62,860 bases of DNA, taken from positions 1 through 62,860 of the IMG/VR virus record IMGVR_UViG_3300042319_000612; one strand, given 5' to 3'. Every line of letters begins with the position of its first letter. The stretch's first letter is position 1. The stretch comes from a virus. The position numbers and the translations under genes were made by a program. Positions 44,127 through 52,674 of the stretch are shown here, in pieces. The notes under the pieces were generated by a model. That model saw only the letters and a program-made list of their open reading frames with translations, ran no database searches and had not been told where the DNA came from.

Positions 44127-45295
44127 TTTATACTCTCTAAAATTATAGTTAATACATCGAAATCTTGTTGATTTACAAAATGATTATTGCCAATATACAC
44201 TCCATTATTGTGTAAAAGATTAACATTATTTTTACTCCCGGGCTCTAACTTATATTCTTTTAAAAATGGATGGGCGAGTAAATTTCCGCTAACTATTGGA
44301 CGATGTTCGATATTGAATTTCGTGAAAGCCTCAATAAGATGCAGGTGTGTGTTTTTAGATTTGGACACAAACGGGAATGCAAAACTACTATTTGTATCAT
44401 TAAATTCCGGAAGGTAAAACTTATCTTCGTAATTCTTTATTATATTAAAATATTTTATAAAGTTGTTTTTTCGAATATCTACCATATTGGTTAGTCGTTT
44501 TAGTTGACTTTGCCCTAATACTGCTGGAATTTCATGATTTCTAAAATTGTAGCCCTCTGTTAAAAAAAGAAAACTTGGAGGCAAATCTGGATATTCTTTT
44601 TTATATTTTTCAAAATACGCAGGAGAACCTTCTCTAGCTAATCCGTGACTTCTTTTCAGCCTCATTAGTTCATGCAGCTCTTCGTTAGTCGTAGACACCA
44701 TGCCGCCTTCTATGGTTGTCATATGATGTCCGAAATAAAAACTAAATGTAGCTCCTAAAGAAGAAGATCCTCTTTTATTCCCAATGCTATCTGTAACACC
44801 GTGTGATTCGCATACATCTTCTAAGATCAACGCACTGGGAATTATTTCTTTAATTTTTTCTATGTTTGCATCAAACCCCAACAAGTGAGTTACAAATATT
44901 CCTTTTATATCTGGATGCTCTAACGAGATTTTTTTAAGGTGGTCAAGATCAAAACTGTAGTTTTCAAAATTAATATCACAAAAAATAGGTTGTAGTCCGC
45001 ATTGTATAACTGGGGATATGTTTGTGACCCAAGTGCAGGCAGGCACAACAATTTTGTCTTGATCTTTTAATCCGAACTTTTCTTTTACAGCAGACAGTAG
45101 TAATAAATTGGCAGTACTACCAGACGATACAAAAAGACTGTGGTCTACATTCAACCATTCACTCCATTCTTTTTCAAATTGTTTGACTTGATTACCGTTT
45201 GTAAATTTATTTGATCTAAGAATAAAATTTATCATTTTTAGTTTATCTAAAAATGTTATTGTGTCTTTCATTAAGGGCCAGGTGTATTTTTTCAT
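44123..45295 (-). CDS. DegT/DnrJ/EryC1-family PLP enzyme with His for Lys (3-dehydratase type)
   Basis: 390 aa from ATG 45295, two bases after the upstream stop. Fold type I: VSSGSTANLLLL (about 57-68), LILEDVCESHG (Asp for the PLP ring). The Schiff-base Lys normally in 'SFxxxK' is replaced: FSFYFGHHMTTIEGGM has His190. This replacement marks sugar 3-dehydratases such as ColD (colitose) and the CDP-sugar E1/RfbH group rather than aminotransferases. With Gmd upstream, the product could be a GDP-3,6-dideoxy-4-keto sugar. Confidence 0.8.
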   Translation of the reverse strand: MKKYTWPLMKDTITFLDKLKMINFILRSNKFTNGNQVKQFEKEWSEWLNVDHSLFVSSGSTANLLLLSAVKEKFGLKDQDKIVVPACTWVTNISPVIQCGLQPIFCDINFENYSFDLDHLKKISLEHPDIKGIFVTHLLGFDANIEKIKEIIPSALILEDVCESHGVTDSIGNKRGSSSLGATFSFYFGHHMTTIEGGMVSTTNEELHELMRLKRSHGLAREGSPAYFEKYKKEYPDLPPSFLFLTEGYNFRNHEIPAVLGQSQLKRLTNMVDIRKNNFIKYFNIIKNYEDKFYLPEFNDTNSSFAFPFVSKSKNTHLHLIEAFTKFNIEHRPIVSGNLLAHPFLKEYKLEPGSKNNVNLLHNNGVYIGNNHFVNQQDFDVLTIILESIK

Positions 45296-45297
45296 AG

Positions 45298-46026
45298 TTA
45301 AATATGCCAGCAATTGGCAAGGTGATTTATATAAATTTTGTTATGGCCGATGTCTCTAAAATTTTCACAAATGACCATTGTATCACAATCAAACTTTTTT
45401 AATCGATTGTTATACCATCCAAATTTTGCTCCCTTTTTTATTGGTTCTGATTTGTAAAAACAAAAACAGTTGTAGGTAGCATAATATTCTTTATAATCTG
45501 TACCGTTATCAATACTACCCCACTCTTCATCTGGAGTTCTTCGAGTCCCCCAAAGGTCATATAACCGTTTTCTGTCATATTTACTAGGTTTGCAACTAAC
45601 AGCTGATACAATATCGGCTTCAATTCCGTAGTCAGATTCAAAATTTATAATTCGTTGAGCACATTCTAAATCGTACTGTATGTCAGATTCTATTGAAAGA
45701 ACATAATTGGATTTATTTAAAAAATCTCCAACATCGAGTGTTTTATTTCTTGCGCTTGCTAAATTTTTTACCCGTTGCTCGTCAACTACTGACCCGTAAA
45801 AGTCAGTTCCTATATTTTCTGTTATTATAGATTTTTCAGAAACAAACGACCAGTCTAAAGAATGTAAAATATCTTTAGTATGGTCTGACGAATCGTTTTC
45901 GTAAATAGAGAGCAGGAATTTAATATCAGGAAATCCTAAAACTAAAGTTTTTAATTGCTCATGATATCGGTTTAACTTTTTTTCAGAATTTCTGAAGATA
46001 GAAGAAATTAAAATCGTTTTATTCAT
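45298..46026 (-). CDS. Glycosyltransferase (CAP59/GT69-like), 242 aa
   Basis: MNKTILISSIFRNSEKKLNR, LSIYENDSSDHTKDIL, LASARNKTLD and VLSIESDIQYDLE follow the layout of CAP59-type (GT69-like) transferases: ExDSxD for the donor and the DxD-like ESD. Leaderless late-type start: ATAAATA-TTCGAT-ATG. Divergent from the methyltransferase gene at 46070. Confidence 0.72.
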   Translation of the reverse strand: MNKTILISSIFRNSEKKLNRYHEQLKTLVLGFPDIKFLLSIYENDSSDHTKDILHSLDWSFVSEKSIITENIGTDFYGSVVDEQRVKNLASARNKTLDVGDFLNKSNYVLSIESDIQYDLECAQRIINFESDYGIEADIVSAVSCKPSKYDRKRLYDLWGTRRTPDEEWGSIDNGTDYKEYYATYNCFCFYKSEPIKKGAKFGWYNNRLKKFDCDTMVICENFRDIGHNKIYINHLANCWHI

Positions 46027-46032
46027 ATCGAA

Positions 46033-46039
46033 TATTTAT
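46033..46039 (-). promoter_or_regulatory. Late-type promoter ATAAATA
   Basis: ATAAATA, six bases before the minus-strand ATG at 46026; part of a divergent pair. Confidence 0.5.
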
Positions 46040-46056
46040 CAGAGCAGTTAATGATG

Positions 46057-46063
46057 CTAAATA
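46057..46063 (+). promoter_or_regulatory. Late-type promoter CTAAATA
   Basis: CTAAATA, six bases before the plus-strand ATG at 46070. Confidence 0.5.
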
Positions 46064-46069
46064 TTCTAT

Positions 46070-46705
46070 ATGAACACATGGATCTCGCATTATCAAAATA
46101 TTTTTAAACCTCATTTAGACGTAAATGTTAGCTTTTCTAAACGAGGACTAACGCCAGGATTGTATCACCGAGGCAACGGATTTGAGATTGTTTTTAAAGA
46201 ACTTCTTTCGATAAAACCTAATAATTTCTTAATTATAGAAACTGGATCAACAAGAAAACCAAATAATTGGAAGGATGGGAACAGTGGCTTTATTTTTGCA
46301 GATTTTGTAAAATTTCACGGTGGATTTGTTAGGTCGGTTGATATTGATTTAGAAGCTGTAGAATCAGCCAATCAATACATAGATAAAAAATATCATCAAT
46401 CTTATTGTGCAGACAGTGTTATGTGGCTCAGGGATCAACCAGATTTAAATTTGGTTGATTTATTCTATCTAGATAGTATGAACGTTAAATGGAACAACGA
46501 CTTGGGTAGCGCCACCCATCATCTCAATGAGTTTTTAGAAATAGAAAGATTTTTAAAGCCAGGTGCTATTGTTGCTATTGACGATAATTCAACCTTTGAA
46601 GATTCTAAAAGACGGACTGGCAAAGGAAGACTTATCATAGAATATTTAGAGAAAAAAAATAAATTCCCCATTTATGATGCTCATCAAGTAATTTATAAAT
46701 TTTAA
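46070..46705 (+). CDS. Class I methyltransferase (Methyltransf_24 type), 211 aa
   Basis: FLIIETGSTRKPNNWKDGNS is the glycine-rich SAM loop region, FVRSVDIDLEAVESANQYID supplies the acidic residue of motif II and DLFYLDSMNVKWN the catalytic-side Asp. A class I sugar- or small-molecule O-methyltransferase by context. Plus-strand pair with the GT17 gene. Confidence 0.75.
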   Translation: MNTWISHYQNIFKPHLDVNVSFSKRGLTPGLYHRGNGFEIVFKELLSIKPNNFLIIETGSTRKPNNWKDGNSGFIFADFVKFHGGFVRSVDIDLEAVESANQYIDKKYHQSYCADSVMWLRDQPDLNLVDLFYLDSMNVKWNNDLGSATHHLNEFLEIERFLKPGAIVAIDDNSTFEDSKRRTGKGRLIIEYLEKKNKFPIYDAHQVIYKF

Positions 46706-46707
46706 AA

Positions 46708-47487
46708 ATGATTATTGATACTTTTATGTTTAACGACGAGTTTGAAATGTTAGATATCAGATTAGACATTTCAAACAACTATGTAGATAAGTGGATTATT
46801 TTAGAAGGCAATCGGACATGGAGCGGGAAAGAAAAACCGTACCACTTGGCTGCTAGAATAGACGAATATCAACAAAAATACAATAACAAAATACAGTTAA
46901 TAAATTTAGATATTCCGGCCGATTACAAAGATTGGAAATGCGAAAATTTTAGTAGAGCATCTTTGCAATCTGGAATTGACCTATGTGATGCAAACGATAC
47001 TGTAATTCACTCAGATCTAGATGAAATATTAGACCCTGAAAAGATACAGTCTATTTTAGATTTATTAGAAAAAGAAAATAAACCAGTAAATTGCACGTTA
47101 GATATGTTCATCTTTAAATTTGATCAAAAATTATACAGGACATGGAGTGGACCAGTTGTTGCTAAAAAATGCATGTTCAACACTCCTCAAGAATTATACA
47201 AGGGTGATCAATACAAGAAAAAAAATAGAAGTCATTGTGTTAGACATCCCGATATAGTAGGCTGGCACTGGACATGGATTGGCAACGACAATCGAATAAA
47301 AAGTAAAGTTGAAAGTTGTATAGAATCGCAGTATCGAGATCCGAACGAAGTACTCGATGCACTTAAAAAACAAGATACTAAATTAGCTATTAATCACAAA
47401 TGCGAAACACAATATGTGGATTACAAATATCCTAAGCCAGTATCCGATGTAATTTTTAAATTTCCATACTGGACTACAGAAACTTAG
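46708..47487 (+). CDS. Family GT17 glycosyltransferase, 259 aa
   Basis: MIIDTFMFNDEFEMLDIRLD, WIILEGNRTWSGKEKPYHL, VIHSDLDEILDPEKI (acidic DLDE) and HPDIVGWHWTWIGNDNRIKS are diagnostic of GT17 (N-acetylglucosaminyltransferase III-like) proteins, which are common in aquatic phages and bacteria. Ends convergent with the GT32 gene, 14-base overlap. Confidence 0.85.
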   Translation: MIIDTFMFNDEFEMLDIRLDISNNYVDKWIILEGNRTWSGKEKPYHLAARIDEYQQKYNNKIQLINLDIPADYKDWKCENFSRASLQSGIDLCDANDTVIHSDLDEILDPEKIQSILDLLEKENKPVNCTLDMFIFKFDQKLYRTWSGPVVAKKCMFNTPQELYKGDQYKKKNRSHCVRHPDIVGWHWTWIGNDNRIKSKVESCIESQYRDPNEVLDALKKQDTKLAINHKCETQYVDYKYPKPVSDVIFKFPYWTTET

Positions 47488-48160
47488 GATTTTTTGTCCA
47501 TCCATCGGGATCGTTGCCTGTCCAATGGTGCTTGGCATAAGAATTTGGAGCTTCTTCGGTAAGGCGATGCTTTTCGTTAAAATATACAGGGTAAAAATAA
47601 TCTTTAGAAAATATTTTAACTTTTTCGTCTTCAACTTTTCTTTGTGCAAAATCCTCGTCATTAAAGTATTTTTGCATTATTTTTGTAAAAGGTTTTACGC
47701 TAGTGATAACATGAGGTCTTTCGTTAGAAACTTCAGGTCCATATTTTATTGCTCTAGAAACACTAACGTTAGACATTTCAGTTAACAGATGGTGATCCGA
47801 AACACAGCCTATTAAACTTGGGCATACTCTTCTATAATCATCTTCAAATCCAGTGAACATATCAAGATTTAAAAATTCGTCAAACGGACGTAGACATTCC
47901 ATATCAGTGTCGACATAAATTCCTCCGTATATTCGTAATACTTCAAATCTCAGTACATCGGATTTAGGAGTGATTGCATACGATGGATTTAACAATATTT
48001 GTTTTGCCAAAGAATTTATATTTTCAGGTAGATTAGAAGTTCTCCAAAAATAAAAAGTCCAGTCTGGGTGCAGTCGCATCCAACTTTCTCTCCAAGCATG
48101 AAACTTTTCTCTAAAAGGATCATCACCTGGCCAAACATGATGTATTATTTTTGGAATCAT
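47474..48160 (-). CDS. Family GT32 glycosyltransferase (Gly_transf_sug), 228 aa
   Basis: MIPKIIHHVWPGDDPF, PKSDVLRFEVLRIYGGIYVD and TDMECLRPFDEF contain the DxD (D-T-D) of OCH1-like GT32 transferases. C-terminal HHWTGNDPDGW. ATGA overlap with the epimerase. Confidence 0.88.
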   Translation of the reverse strand: MIPKIIHHVWPGDDPFREKFHAWRESWMRLHPDWTFYFWRTSNLPENINSLAKQILLNPSYAITPKSDVLRFEVLRIYGGIYVDTDMECLRPFDEFLNLDMFTGFEDDYRRVCPSLIGCVSDHHLLTEMSNVSVSRAIKYGPEVSNERPHVITSVKPFTKIMQKYFNDEDFAQRKVEDEKVKIFSKDYFYPVYFNEKHRLTEEAPNSYAKHHWTGNDPDGWTKNPKFL

Positions 48161-49122
48161 AAATTTTTCTTCCAGTATTCTGAATTTTTAATCCAGCGAT
48201 AATATATTTCAAATCCTTCGTCGATATCAACTTTAGGATCAAACCCAAAATCTCGACGTGCTGCGGTAATGTCTAATGCACCGCGACTAGGAAAATCCGC
48301 ATCCTTTTCCTTGACTTCGACTGTGCCTTTACCTGCTAGGCTAACTGCTAATTCAGCAGCAGACAACAGTGTCTTACTATGACTTTTGGTTATGTTGTAA
48401 GTTTTATTTGCAGTATTTTTTGCAAGAGAAGCTGCTACAATTCCGTCGGCCGCATCGTCCACATAGGTAAAGTCTAGAGTTTCATTAACGCCGTTTACTT
48501 TGAGAACGCCTCCTCGCATGGCAGTTAACAAAAATTTGCTAATAACGCGGTCTTCAACATCAAGCGGGCCATACACTGCACTTGGACGAAATATTGTATG
48601 TTCTATTCCATACTTACGTGTGTAGTCTTTAATTAACCACTCACCTGCAAGTTTCATAATGCCGTATTGTCCTTGCGGACGGCATACTGCATCTTCTTTA
48701 ACAAAATCTGTAAAATCACCGTAGACCATACTAGAGCTCGTGTAAACAAATCTCTTTACATTATACTTTACACTTAGTTCTAATAGATTAAGCAGTCCTT
48801 CACTCATAGTACGTGAGCCAAGTGCTGGGTTAGCATTAACTACTTTTTGTCTTGGAAAACTAGCAAGATGAATTACAATATCAAAATTATATTTTGAAAA
48901 TAACTGATTCATGCCAATTGGATCGCATATATCTATAAGATAAACTTCGCTTGATTTTATTTTTTTAGAACGTTCAGATAATAGGTAAACGAGTTCTGGC
49001 TGTGGGATAATTCCATAATTAGTTTGAGTATCGGCAACTACAACACTATGTCCTTGTGTTTCTAATTTACTTACTACATTGTGTCCGATAAGTCCTTGGC
49101 CGCCAGTTACTAAGATGTTCAT
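48157..49122 (-). CDS. NAD-dependent nucleotide-sugar epimerase/dehydratase
   Basis: 321 aa extended SDR. NILVTGGQGLIGHNVVSKL (2-20), VIHLASFPRQ, VYTSSSMVYG and QYGIMKLAGEWLI with the Tyr-x3-Lys pair, RPSAVYGPLD. Could be a UDP-glucose 4-epimerase-like enzyme or the C5-epimerase/reductase step of a deoxysugar route (ColC-like). Substrate cannot be told from sequence. Last island gene before uvsY, overlapping it by four bases. Confidence 0.88.
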   Translation of the reverse strand: MNILVTGGQGLIGHNVVSKLETQGHSVVVADTQTNYGIIPQPELVYLLSERSKKIKSSEVYLIDICDPIGMNQLFSKYNFDIVIHLASFPRQKVVNANPALGSRTMSEGLLNLLELSVKYNVKRFVYTSSSMVYGDFTDFVKEDAVCRPQGQYGIMKLAGEWLIKDYTRKYGIEHTIFRPSAVYGPLDVEDRVISKFLLTAMRGGVLKVNGVNETLDFTYVDDAADGIVAASLAKNTANKTYNITKSHSKTLLSAAELAVSLAGKGTVEVKEKDADFPSRGALDITAARRDFGFDPKVDIDEGFEIYYRWIKNSEYWKKNL

Positions 49123-49574
49123 AATGATGCGTCTTCTAATCCCGACACTCGTAATTTAACAATGTTGCTGAGATGCCATTGTTTCTGATCGAGTGCTTTA
49201 ATAATGCCCAACCACTTGTTTCTAAGTAGGGCAAAATCGTTGATAATTTTTTCAAAATCTACCACGTCAGCTTCACCTTCTACAAACTTTTCACAGTCTC
49301 TAGAGCTTAGTTGACGTTGGTAGTTTTCGAGATATTTGCGAAAGTGTTGACTGCGAAGTCTACGAAGTTCAATGTTTAAGTACTCAAGGATACCTTCAAT
49401 TTCTTGAAGTTGATTAAAGCGTTCTTCCACAATGCCGGGCATCTGCGAACTTGCCTTCTCGATGTTTCCCGCTATGCGGACATCTTGTTTTGCTTCGATT
49501 AACTCAGCTTCATAATAGGCCACAGCATCGGGAATGTTGCTTATATCTTTGCTAACCCTGTCATACCAATTCAT
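49119..49574 (-). CDS. uvsY: Recombination mediator UvsY-like
   Basis: 151 aa, all-helical: EAELIEAKQDVRIAGNIEKA, RFNQLQEIEGILEYLNIELR, YLENYQRQLSSRDCEKFVEG. Length, helicity and position beside uvsX fit UvsY, which loads UvsX onto gp32-coated ssDNA. The upstream acidic gene ends at the base before its start. Confidence 0.8.
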   Translation of the reverse strand: MNWYDRVSKDISNIPDAVAYYEAELIEAKQDVRIAGNIEKASSQMPGIVEERFNQLQEIEGILEYLNIELRRLRSQHFRKYLENYQRQLSSRDCEKFVEGEADVVDFEKIINDFALLRNKWLGIIKALDQKQWHLSNIVKLRVSGLEDASL

Positions 49575-49814
49575 TTATTCCTCGTCTTCGTCGTAGTATT
49601 CTTCTTCCTCGTCTACAATTTCTTCACCGTCGATTGAATATTCTATTGCAGTGTCTAGGTAAGGATCGACGCCAAGAAGGCTTTCAAGTGTTGATTCTTT
49701 AATACCGTAATCTAATAGTGTGTTAACAAAATCGGCAGCTAGATCTTTTCTATGCTTTTCTGGAATATGCTCAATGACCAATGTCCAGATATCTGCAATC
49801 AAGTCGTCTTTCAT
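49575..49814 (-). CDS. Small acidic protein, 79 aa
   Basis: Helical start (DLIADIWTLVIEHIPEKHRK) and a long Glu/Asp tail (DEEEEYYDEDEE). Between uvsX and uvsY, with ATGA coupling to uvsX. Conserved in position in T4-like aquatic phages; may compete with DNA or bind UvsX, but this is unknown. Confidence 0.75.
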   Translation of the reverse strand: MKDDLIADIWTLVIEHIPEKHRKDLAADFVNTLLDYGIKESTLESLLGVDPYLDTAIEYSIDGEEIVDEEEEYYDEDEE

Positions 49815-50890
49815 TCGGTGACCTCCAAGTCTGATTCAACTGTAGTAGTTATCTCAGAAGTGGAAATTTCACCGTGTTTTGAAATGTCAGCCATTGCAAT
49901 GTCTAGTCCGTCTTTCTCGTTGCGTTCCCAGGCCTTGCGGAACTGCTTGATAATCTCACCATCTTTGGTAGTGTATACAAGACTGTTTCCTTCTTTCTTG
50001 AGCATGCCTTTTGCTTCGAACAGATCGACCAATCCACTATATGGACTCATACCTGTTTCATAAGGAATCTCAACCTGTACACTTTCAAACGGTTTTGCAT
50101 AACGAGTTTTCATAATCTTACAGGCTGCACGAATACCTTGTACAGTTGTAGTCTTATTACCATCTGCATCAAGTTTTAATTTTAATTTACGCATAGCAAC
50201 AACGATAGAGCTGGCGTAGATGAAACCTTGACCGCCCGAAATCTTGTCATCTGGATCAAACATGTCTTGACTGGCGTAGGTGTGATTAGTACATACCATG
50301 CCAATATTGTAGCTACCGAACATATTGACACAGTTACGAACAAGTGCGGTTAGCGCCTTAGGCTTGCGACCCATGTCACCTTTCATATCACCTGCTTGAA
50401 ATTGATTAACATCAGTAGGAGTCAACAACATGCCCAATGAATCTATGATGAACAATATCTTAGGTCGATCTGCTTCATCCATTGTTTTGTATTCTGCAAT
50501 AAATTCTGTAATGGTCTTTGCCACATCATCGATCATGGCCATATTAAGTTTCAACAACTTATCTGGACTTGTGTCAACACCGAGAGCGTGTAGCCACTTT
50601 TCGTCAAGTGCATTTTCTGTATCAATCAAGATAGGATAAATGCCCTGTGCTTGTGCATTCTTGACTAGGTTACCTGAACAGATAAAACTCTTACCTGCAC
50701 CAGATTCACCAGCAAATACTGTTACCTTACCTAACGGAATACCACGATCGAAATATCCGCTGATCAAATAGTTTAATGCGTAGTTGTTTGTGCTAACCCA
50801 GTCAGTTGGGTCATTAAAACCAATACTCAGTCCGTCGATAGACTTGGTAATTGACTTTCTAAATTTACTGATATCAAATGCTTTTGCCAT
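49811..50890 (-). CDS. uvsX: RecA-like recombinase UvsX
   Basis: 359 aa. Walker A GESGAGKSFICS (61-72), PKILFIIDSLGMLL (Walker B) and the DNA-binding loops around LLTPTDVNQFQAGDMKGDMG. Family member of RecA/UvsX; drives strand exchange with UvsY and gp32. Start overlaps the stop of the upstream gene by one base. Confidence 0.93.
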   Translation of the reverse strand: MAKAFDISKFRKSITKSIDGLSIGFNDPTDWVSTNNYALNYLISGYFDRGIPLGKVTVFAGESGAGKSFICSGNLVKNAQAQGIYPILIDTENALDEKWLHALGVDTSPDKLLKLNMAMIDDVAKTITEFIAEYKTMDEADRPKILFIIDSLGMLLTPTDVNQFQAGDMKGDMGRKPKALTALVRNCVNMFGSYNIGMVCTNHTYASQDMFDPDDKISGGQGFIYASSIVVAMRKLKLKLDADGNKTTTVQGIRAACKIMKTRYAKPFESVQVEIPYETGMSPYSGLVDLFEAKGMLKKEGNSLVYTTKDGEIIKQFRKAWERNEKDGLDIAMADISKHGEISTSEITTTVESDLEVTE

Positions 50891-51102
50891 TATAGTTCAC
50901 CCTTTGGTAATTTCTTTGGGCTTACAACAATGTCTTCTCGACCAATTGCTTGTAGCCAAGTGTTTAGTCTTTTAATTATAACAGAATCATCCTTAGGATT
51001 ATCGAATCTAATATCAATATCCGCCACAGTGTCGCCAGATTGATCTTCGCGACTATTATAACTTAGAGAAAAGTTCTCATTTACTTTTAATATTTTTGCC
51101 AT
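50890..51102 (-). CDS. Hypothetical protein, 70 aa
   Basis: Behind AGGAGAATAATA. AKILKVNENFSLSYNSREDQ, beta-rich. Between gp32 and uvsX; probably cotranscribed with uvsX. Function unknown. Confidence 0.7.
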   Translation of the reverse strand: MAKILKVNENFSLSYNSREDQSGDTVADIDIRFDNPKDDSVIIKRLNTWLQAIGREDIVVSPKKLPKGEL

Positions 51103-51124
51103 TATTATTCTCCTGAAATGAAAG

Positions 51125-51150
51125 AGAGTACGAGCTCACGCTCGTACTCT
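51125..51150 (-). terminator. Strong hairpin after gp32
   Basis: AGAGTACGAGC and GCTCGTACTCT pair perfectly over 11 bp; read on the minus strand the loop is GTGA, a GNRA tetraloop. The following minus-strand bases CTTTCATTT are only moderately U-rich, so termination may be partial or the hairpin may protect the gp32 mRNA end. Confidence 0.7.
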
Positions 51151-51161
51151 TGACTAGCAAT

Positions 51162-52145
51162 TTACTTCTGACGATTGCGAATCATGGCAAGAATGTCTTG
51201 CGCACGACTAGCACCATCGCTAGCTGGTTGAGCTGCCGGAGCACTGGCTTTGACAGCTGGTTCATCAGCATCAAAAGGAGCGTCTTCGGCTGCAGGAGCG
51301 GTCACTGCGGCACGTGGTGCGGCAGCTTTATTAGGATCGCCCGTGGCCTGTCCCATACCTGCTGGCTTGAAGTATTGACCCCAACGATCCATGTCATATG
51401 CTTCACCGTCTACCGACGCTTCAAACATTTCTTTCATGACCTTGAGCTCAACATCGGTAGGCTTCTTGGGCAAGAAGTCGCTTAAATTAAATAAGCCGTG
51501 AGCTTCAATGGCTGCTGCTTCAACTTCCGTTAAAGAACGTTCACGACGGCTCCATTTTGATGTAGAGTAGTCAGCAAAGCCACCTTTAGATGTCTTGGCA
51601 ATACGGAAGTCTACGCCCTTGAGGTAGTCAGTTGGCAGTTCTTCCAACTCTGGATCCATCAATGCTGAACGGATGATTTGATAGATTTGAGGACCGATGA
51701 TAAATCTACGAATTGGATTCTCAGGTTGCTTATCTTCCTTAATAGGATCTTCAACCACAAATCCTTGGAAAATGTATGAACGCTTTTTCCAATACTTACG
51801 ACCCATCTCTTCCAATGATTTATCTTTGAACCAACCACGCACTTCTGAAAGGATTGGGCAAACTGTACCATCGTTGTACATTTCAACGCAAGGAACTTGC
51901 ACTTGAACTGGACGACTATCTGTTTCACCTTTGATACCTGCGAACGGCAATTTGATCATTGCACGTTCTACCCAGAAAAATGTATTGGCAGAGTTGCCAT
52001 CGGGTAGCAAACGGATGACCGCTTCCTTGCCTTCTTGCATGTTCCAATGTGGGTAAATTGCGTTGTCTCCACCGCCTGTGGATTGTCCTGTGGACTTTGA
52101 TTGTGCTTCTTGAAGTTTAGCACGGATTTCTGCGAGTGATGCCAT
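51162..52145 (-). CDS. 32: ssDNA-binding protein gp32
   Basis: 327 aa. N-terminal helix (ASLAEIRAKLQEAQSK) for cooperativity, a core OB region with KEAVIRLLPDGNSANTFFWV, PCVEMYNDGTVCPILSEVRG and KKRSYIFQGFVVED, and an Ala/Pro/Asp-rich C-terminal tail (DAPFDADEPAVKASAPAAQP). T4 gp32 uses a zinc site; only part of its ligands is evident here. Preceded by GGAGGCATTTAAAATG. Upstream gap 52146-52280 is gene-free. Confidence 0.9.
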   Translation of the reverse strand: MASLAEIRAKLQEAQSKSTGQSTGGGDNAIYPHWNMQEGKEAVIRLLPDGNSANTFFWVERAMIKLPFAGIKGETDSRPVQVQVPCVEMYNDGTVCPILSEVRGWFKDKSLEEMGRKYWKKRSYIFQGFVVEDPIKEDKQPENPIRRFIIGPQIYQIIRSALMDPELEELPTDYLKGVDFRIAKTSKGGFADYSTSKWSRRERSLTEVEAAAIEAHGLFNLSDFLPKKPTDVELKVMKEMFEASVDGEAYDMDRWGQYFKPAGMGQATGDPNKAAAPRAAVTAPAAEDAPFDADEPAVKASAPAAQPASDGASRAQDILAMIRNRQK

Positions 52146-52264
52146 TTTAAATGCCTCCTTGTGTTATGCCTAAAATGTTTATATGCCTTATGCACATGTA
52201 TTATTATGCGCTTTTTATTTAGCAAGGTCAATGATTATCTGCTATTTTTTTGATTTATTTTACC

Positions 52265-52294
52265 AAAAGAAAAAAGTGGGTCAAGCCCACTTTT
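52265..52294 (-). terminator. Rho-independent terminator (minus strand)
   Basis: AAAAGTGGG (minus) pairs with CCCACTTTT around loop CTTGA, at plus positions 52272-52294, followed on the minus strand by TTTTCTTTT. The stop codon of the upstream frame lies in its loop. Confidence 0.85.
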
Positions 52295-52457
52295 CTCTAT
52301 ATGCTGCCATTGCTCTTTGTCTAGCTAGCCATAATCTAAACTTCACATAGTCTGATAAGTCATCTTCTACTAACTGACCAAAATTGCGAGCCTTTAGATT
52401 ACGACCAAATGTGATCTCATCATCAACAATGAGATCGCTATCTTCTAGGTCAAGTTT
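52281..52457 (-). CDS. Conserved phage C-terminal domain without a normal start
   Basis: The frame encodes KLDLEDSDLIVDDEITFGRN then ARNFGQLVEDDLSDYVKFRL, WLARQRAMAAYREKWA. That block is what I know as a conserved small protein next to gp32 in aquatic T4-like phages. No ATG, GTG or TTG is in frame between it and the preceding gene's stop. An ATT at 52430 is the nearest possible start. The preceding gene's frame differs by +1. It may be a truncated relic, use a rare start, or be a frameshift product. Confidence 0.55.
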   Translation of the reverse strand, partial: KLDLEDSDLIVDDEITFGRNLKARNFGQLVEDDLSDYVKFRLWLARQRAMAAYREKWA

Positions 52458-52674
52458 ACTTAGCGGCTTTTGCGTCTGCTTTAGCTGGCTCTTTCTTAGC
52501 AGGTTCGCTTTTTGCAGGCTTTTTCTCTTCCTTCTTAACTTCAGCCTTAGCTGGTGTTGGAGCACTTGCTGTTGCAGCCGGTGCTGCTGGCTTGGCTTCT
52601 TCTTTCTTGGCAGGTGCTTGTGCAAATGCTGATACTGCGAACACGGTAGCGAGGATTGCGATTGCTGATTTCAT
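52456..52674 (-). CDS. Secreted Ala/Lys/Pro-rich protein, 72 aa
   Basis: Signal peptide MKSAIAILATVFAVSAFAQ with an AFA-Q cleavage site, then a low-complexity Ala/Lys/Pro/Glu chain (APAKKEEAKPAAPAATASAP ...). This composition is typical of small periplasmic proteins of Burkholderiales-like betaproteobacteria, not of phages. ATG 52674 behind AAGGAAACTTTAAA. Probably acquired from the host; function unknown. Two TTGACAA copies lie upstream without a matching -10. Confidence 0.7.
   Translation of the reverse strand: MKSAIAILATVFAVSAFAQAPAKKEEAKPAAPAATASAPTPAKAEVKKEEKKPAKSEPAKKEPAKADAKAAK

Noticed and set aside
52456-52470. Programmed -1 frameshift joining the secreted protein to the downstream domain
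   Set aside because: The domain lies in the +1 frame, the -1 frame has an early stop, and no slippery heptamer or stimulatory structure is evident.
52281-52625. Full-length Lys/Gln-rich ORF starting at 52625
   Set aside because: Its first two thirds are the shadow of the signal-peptide gene read in another frame; only the last 58 codons look genuine.
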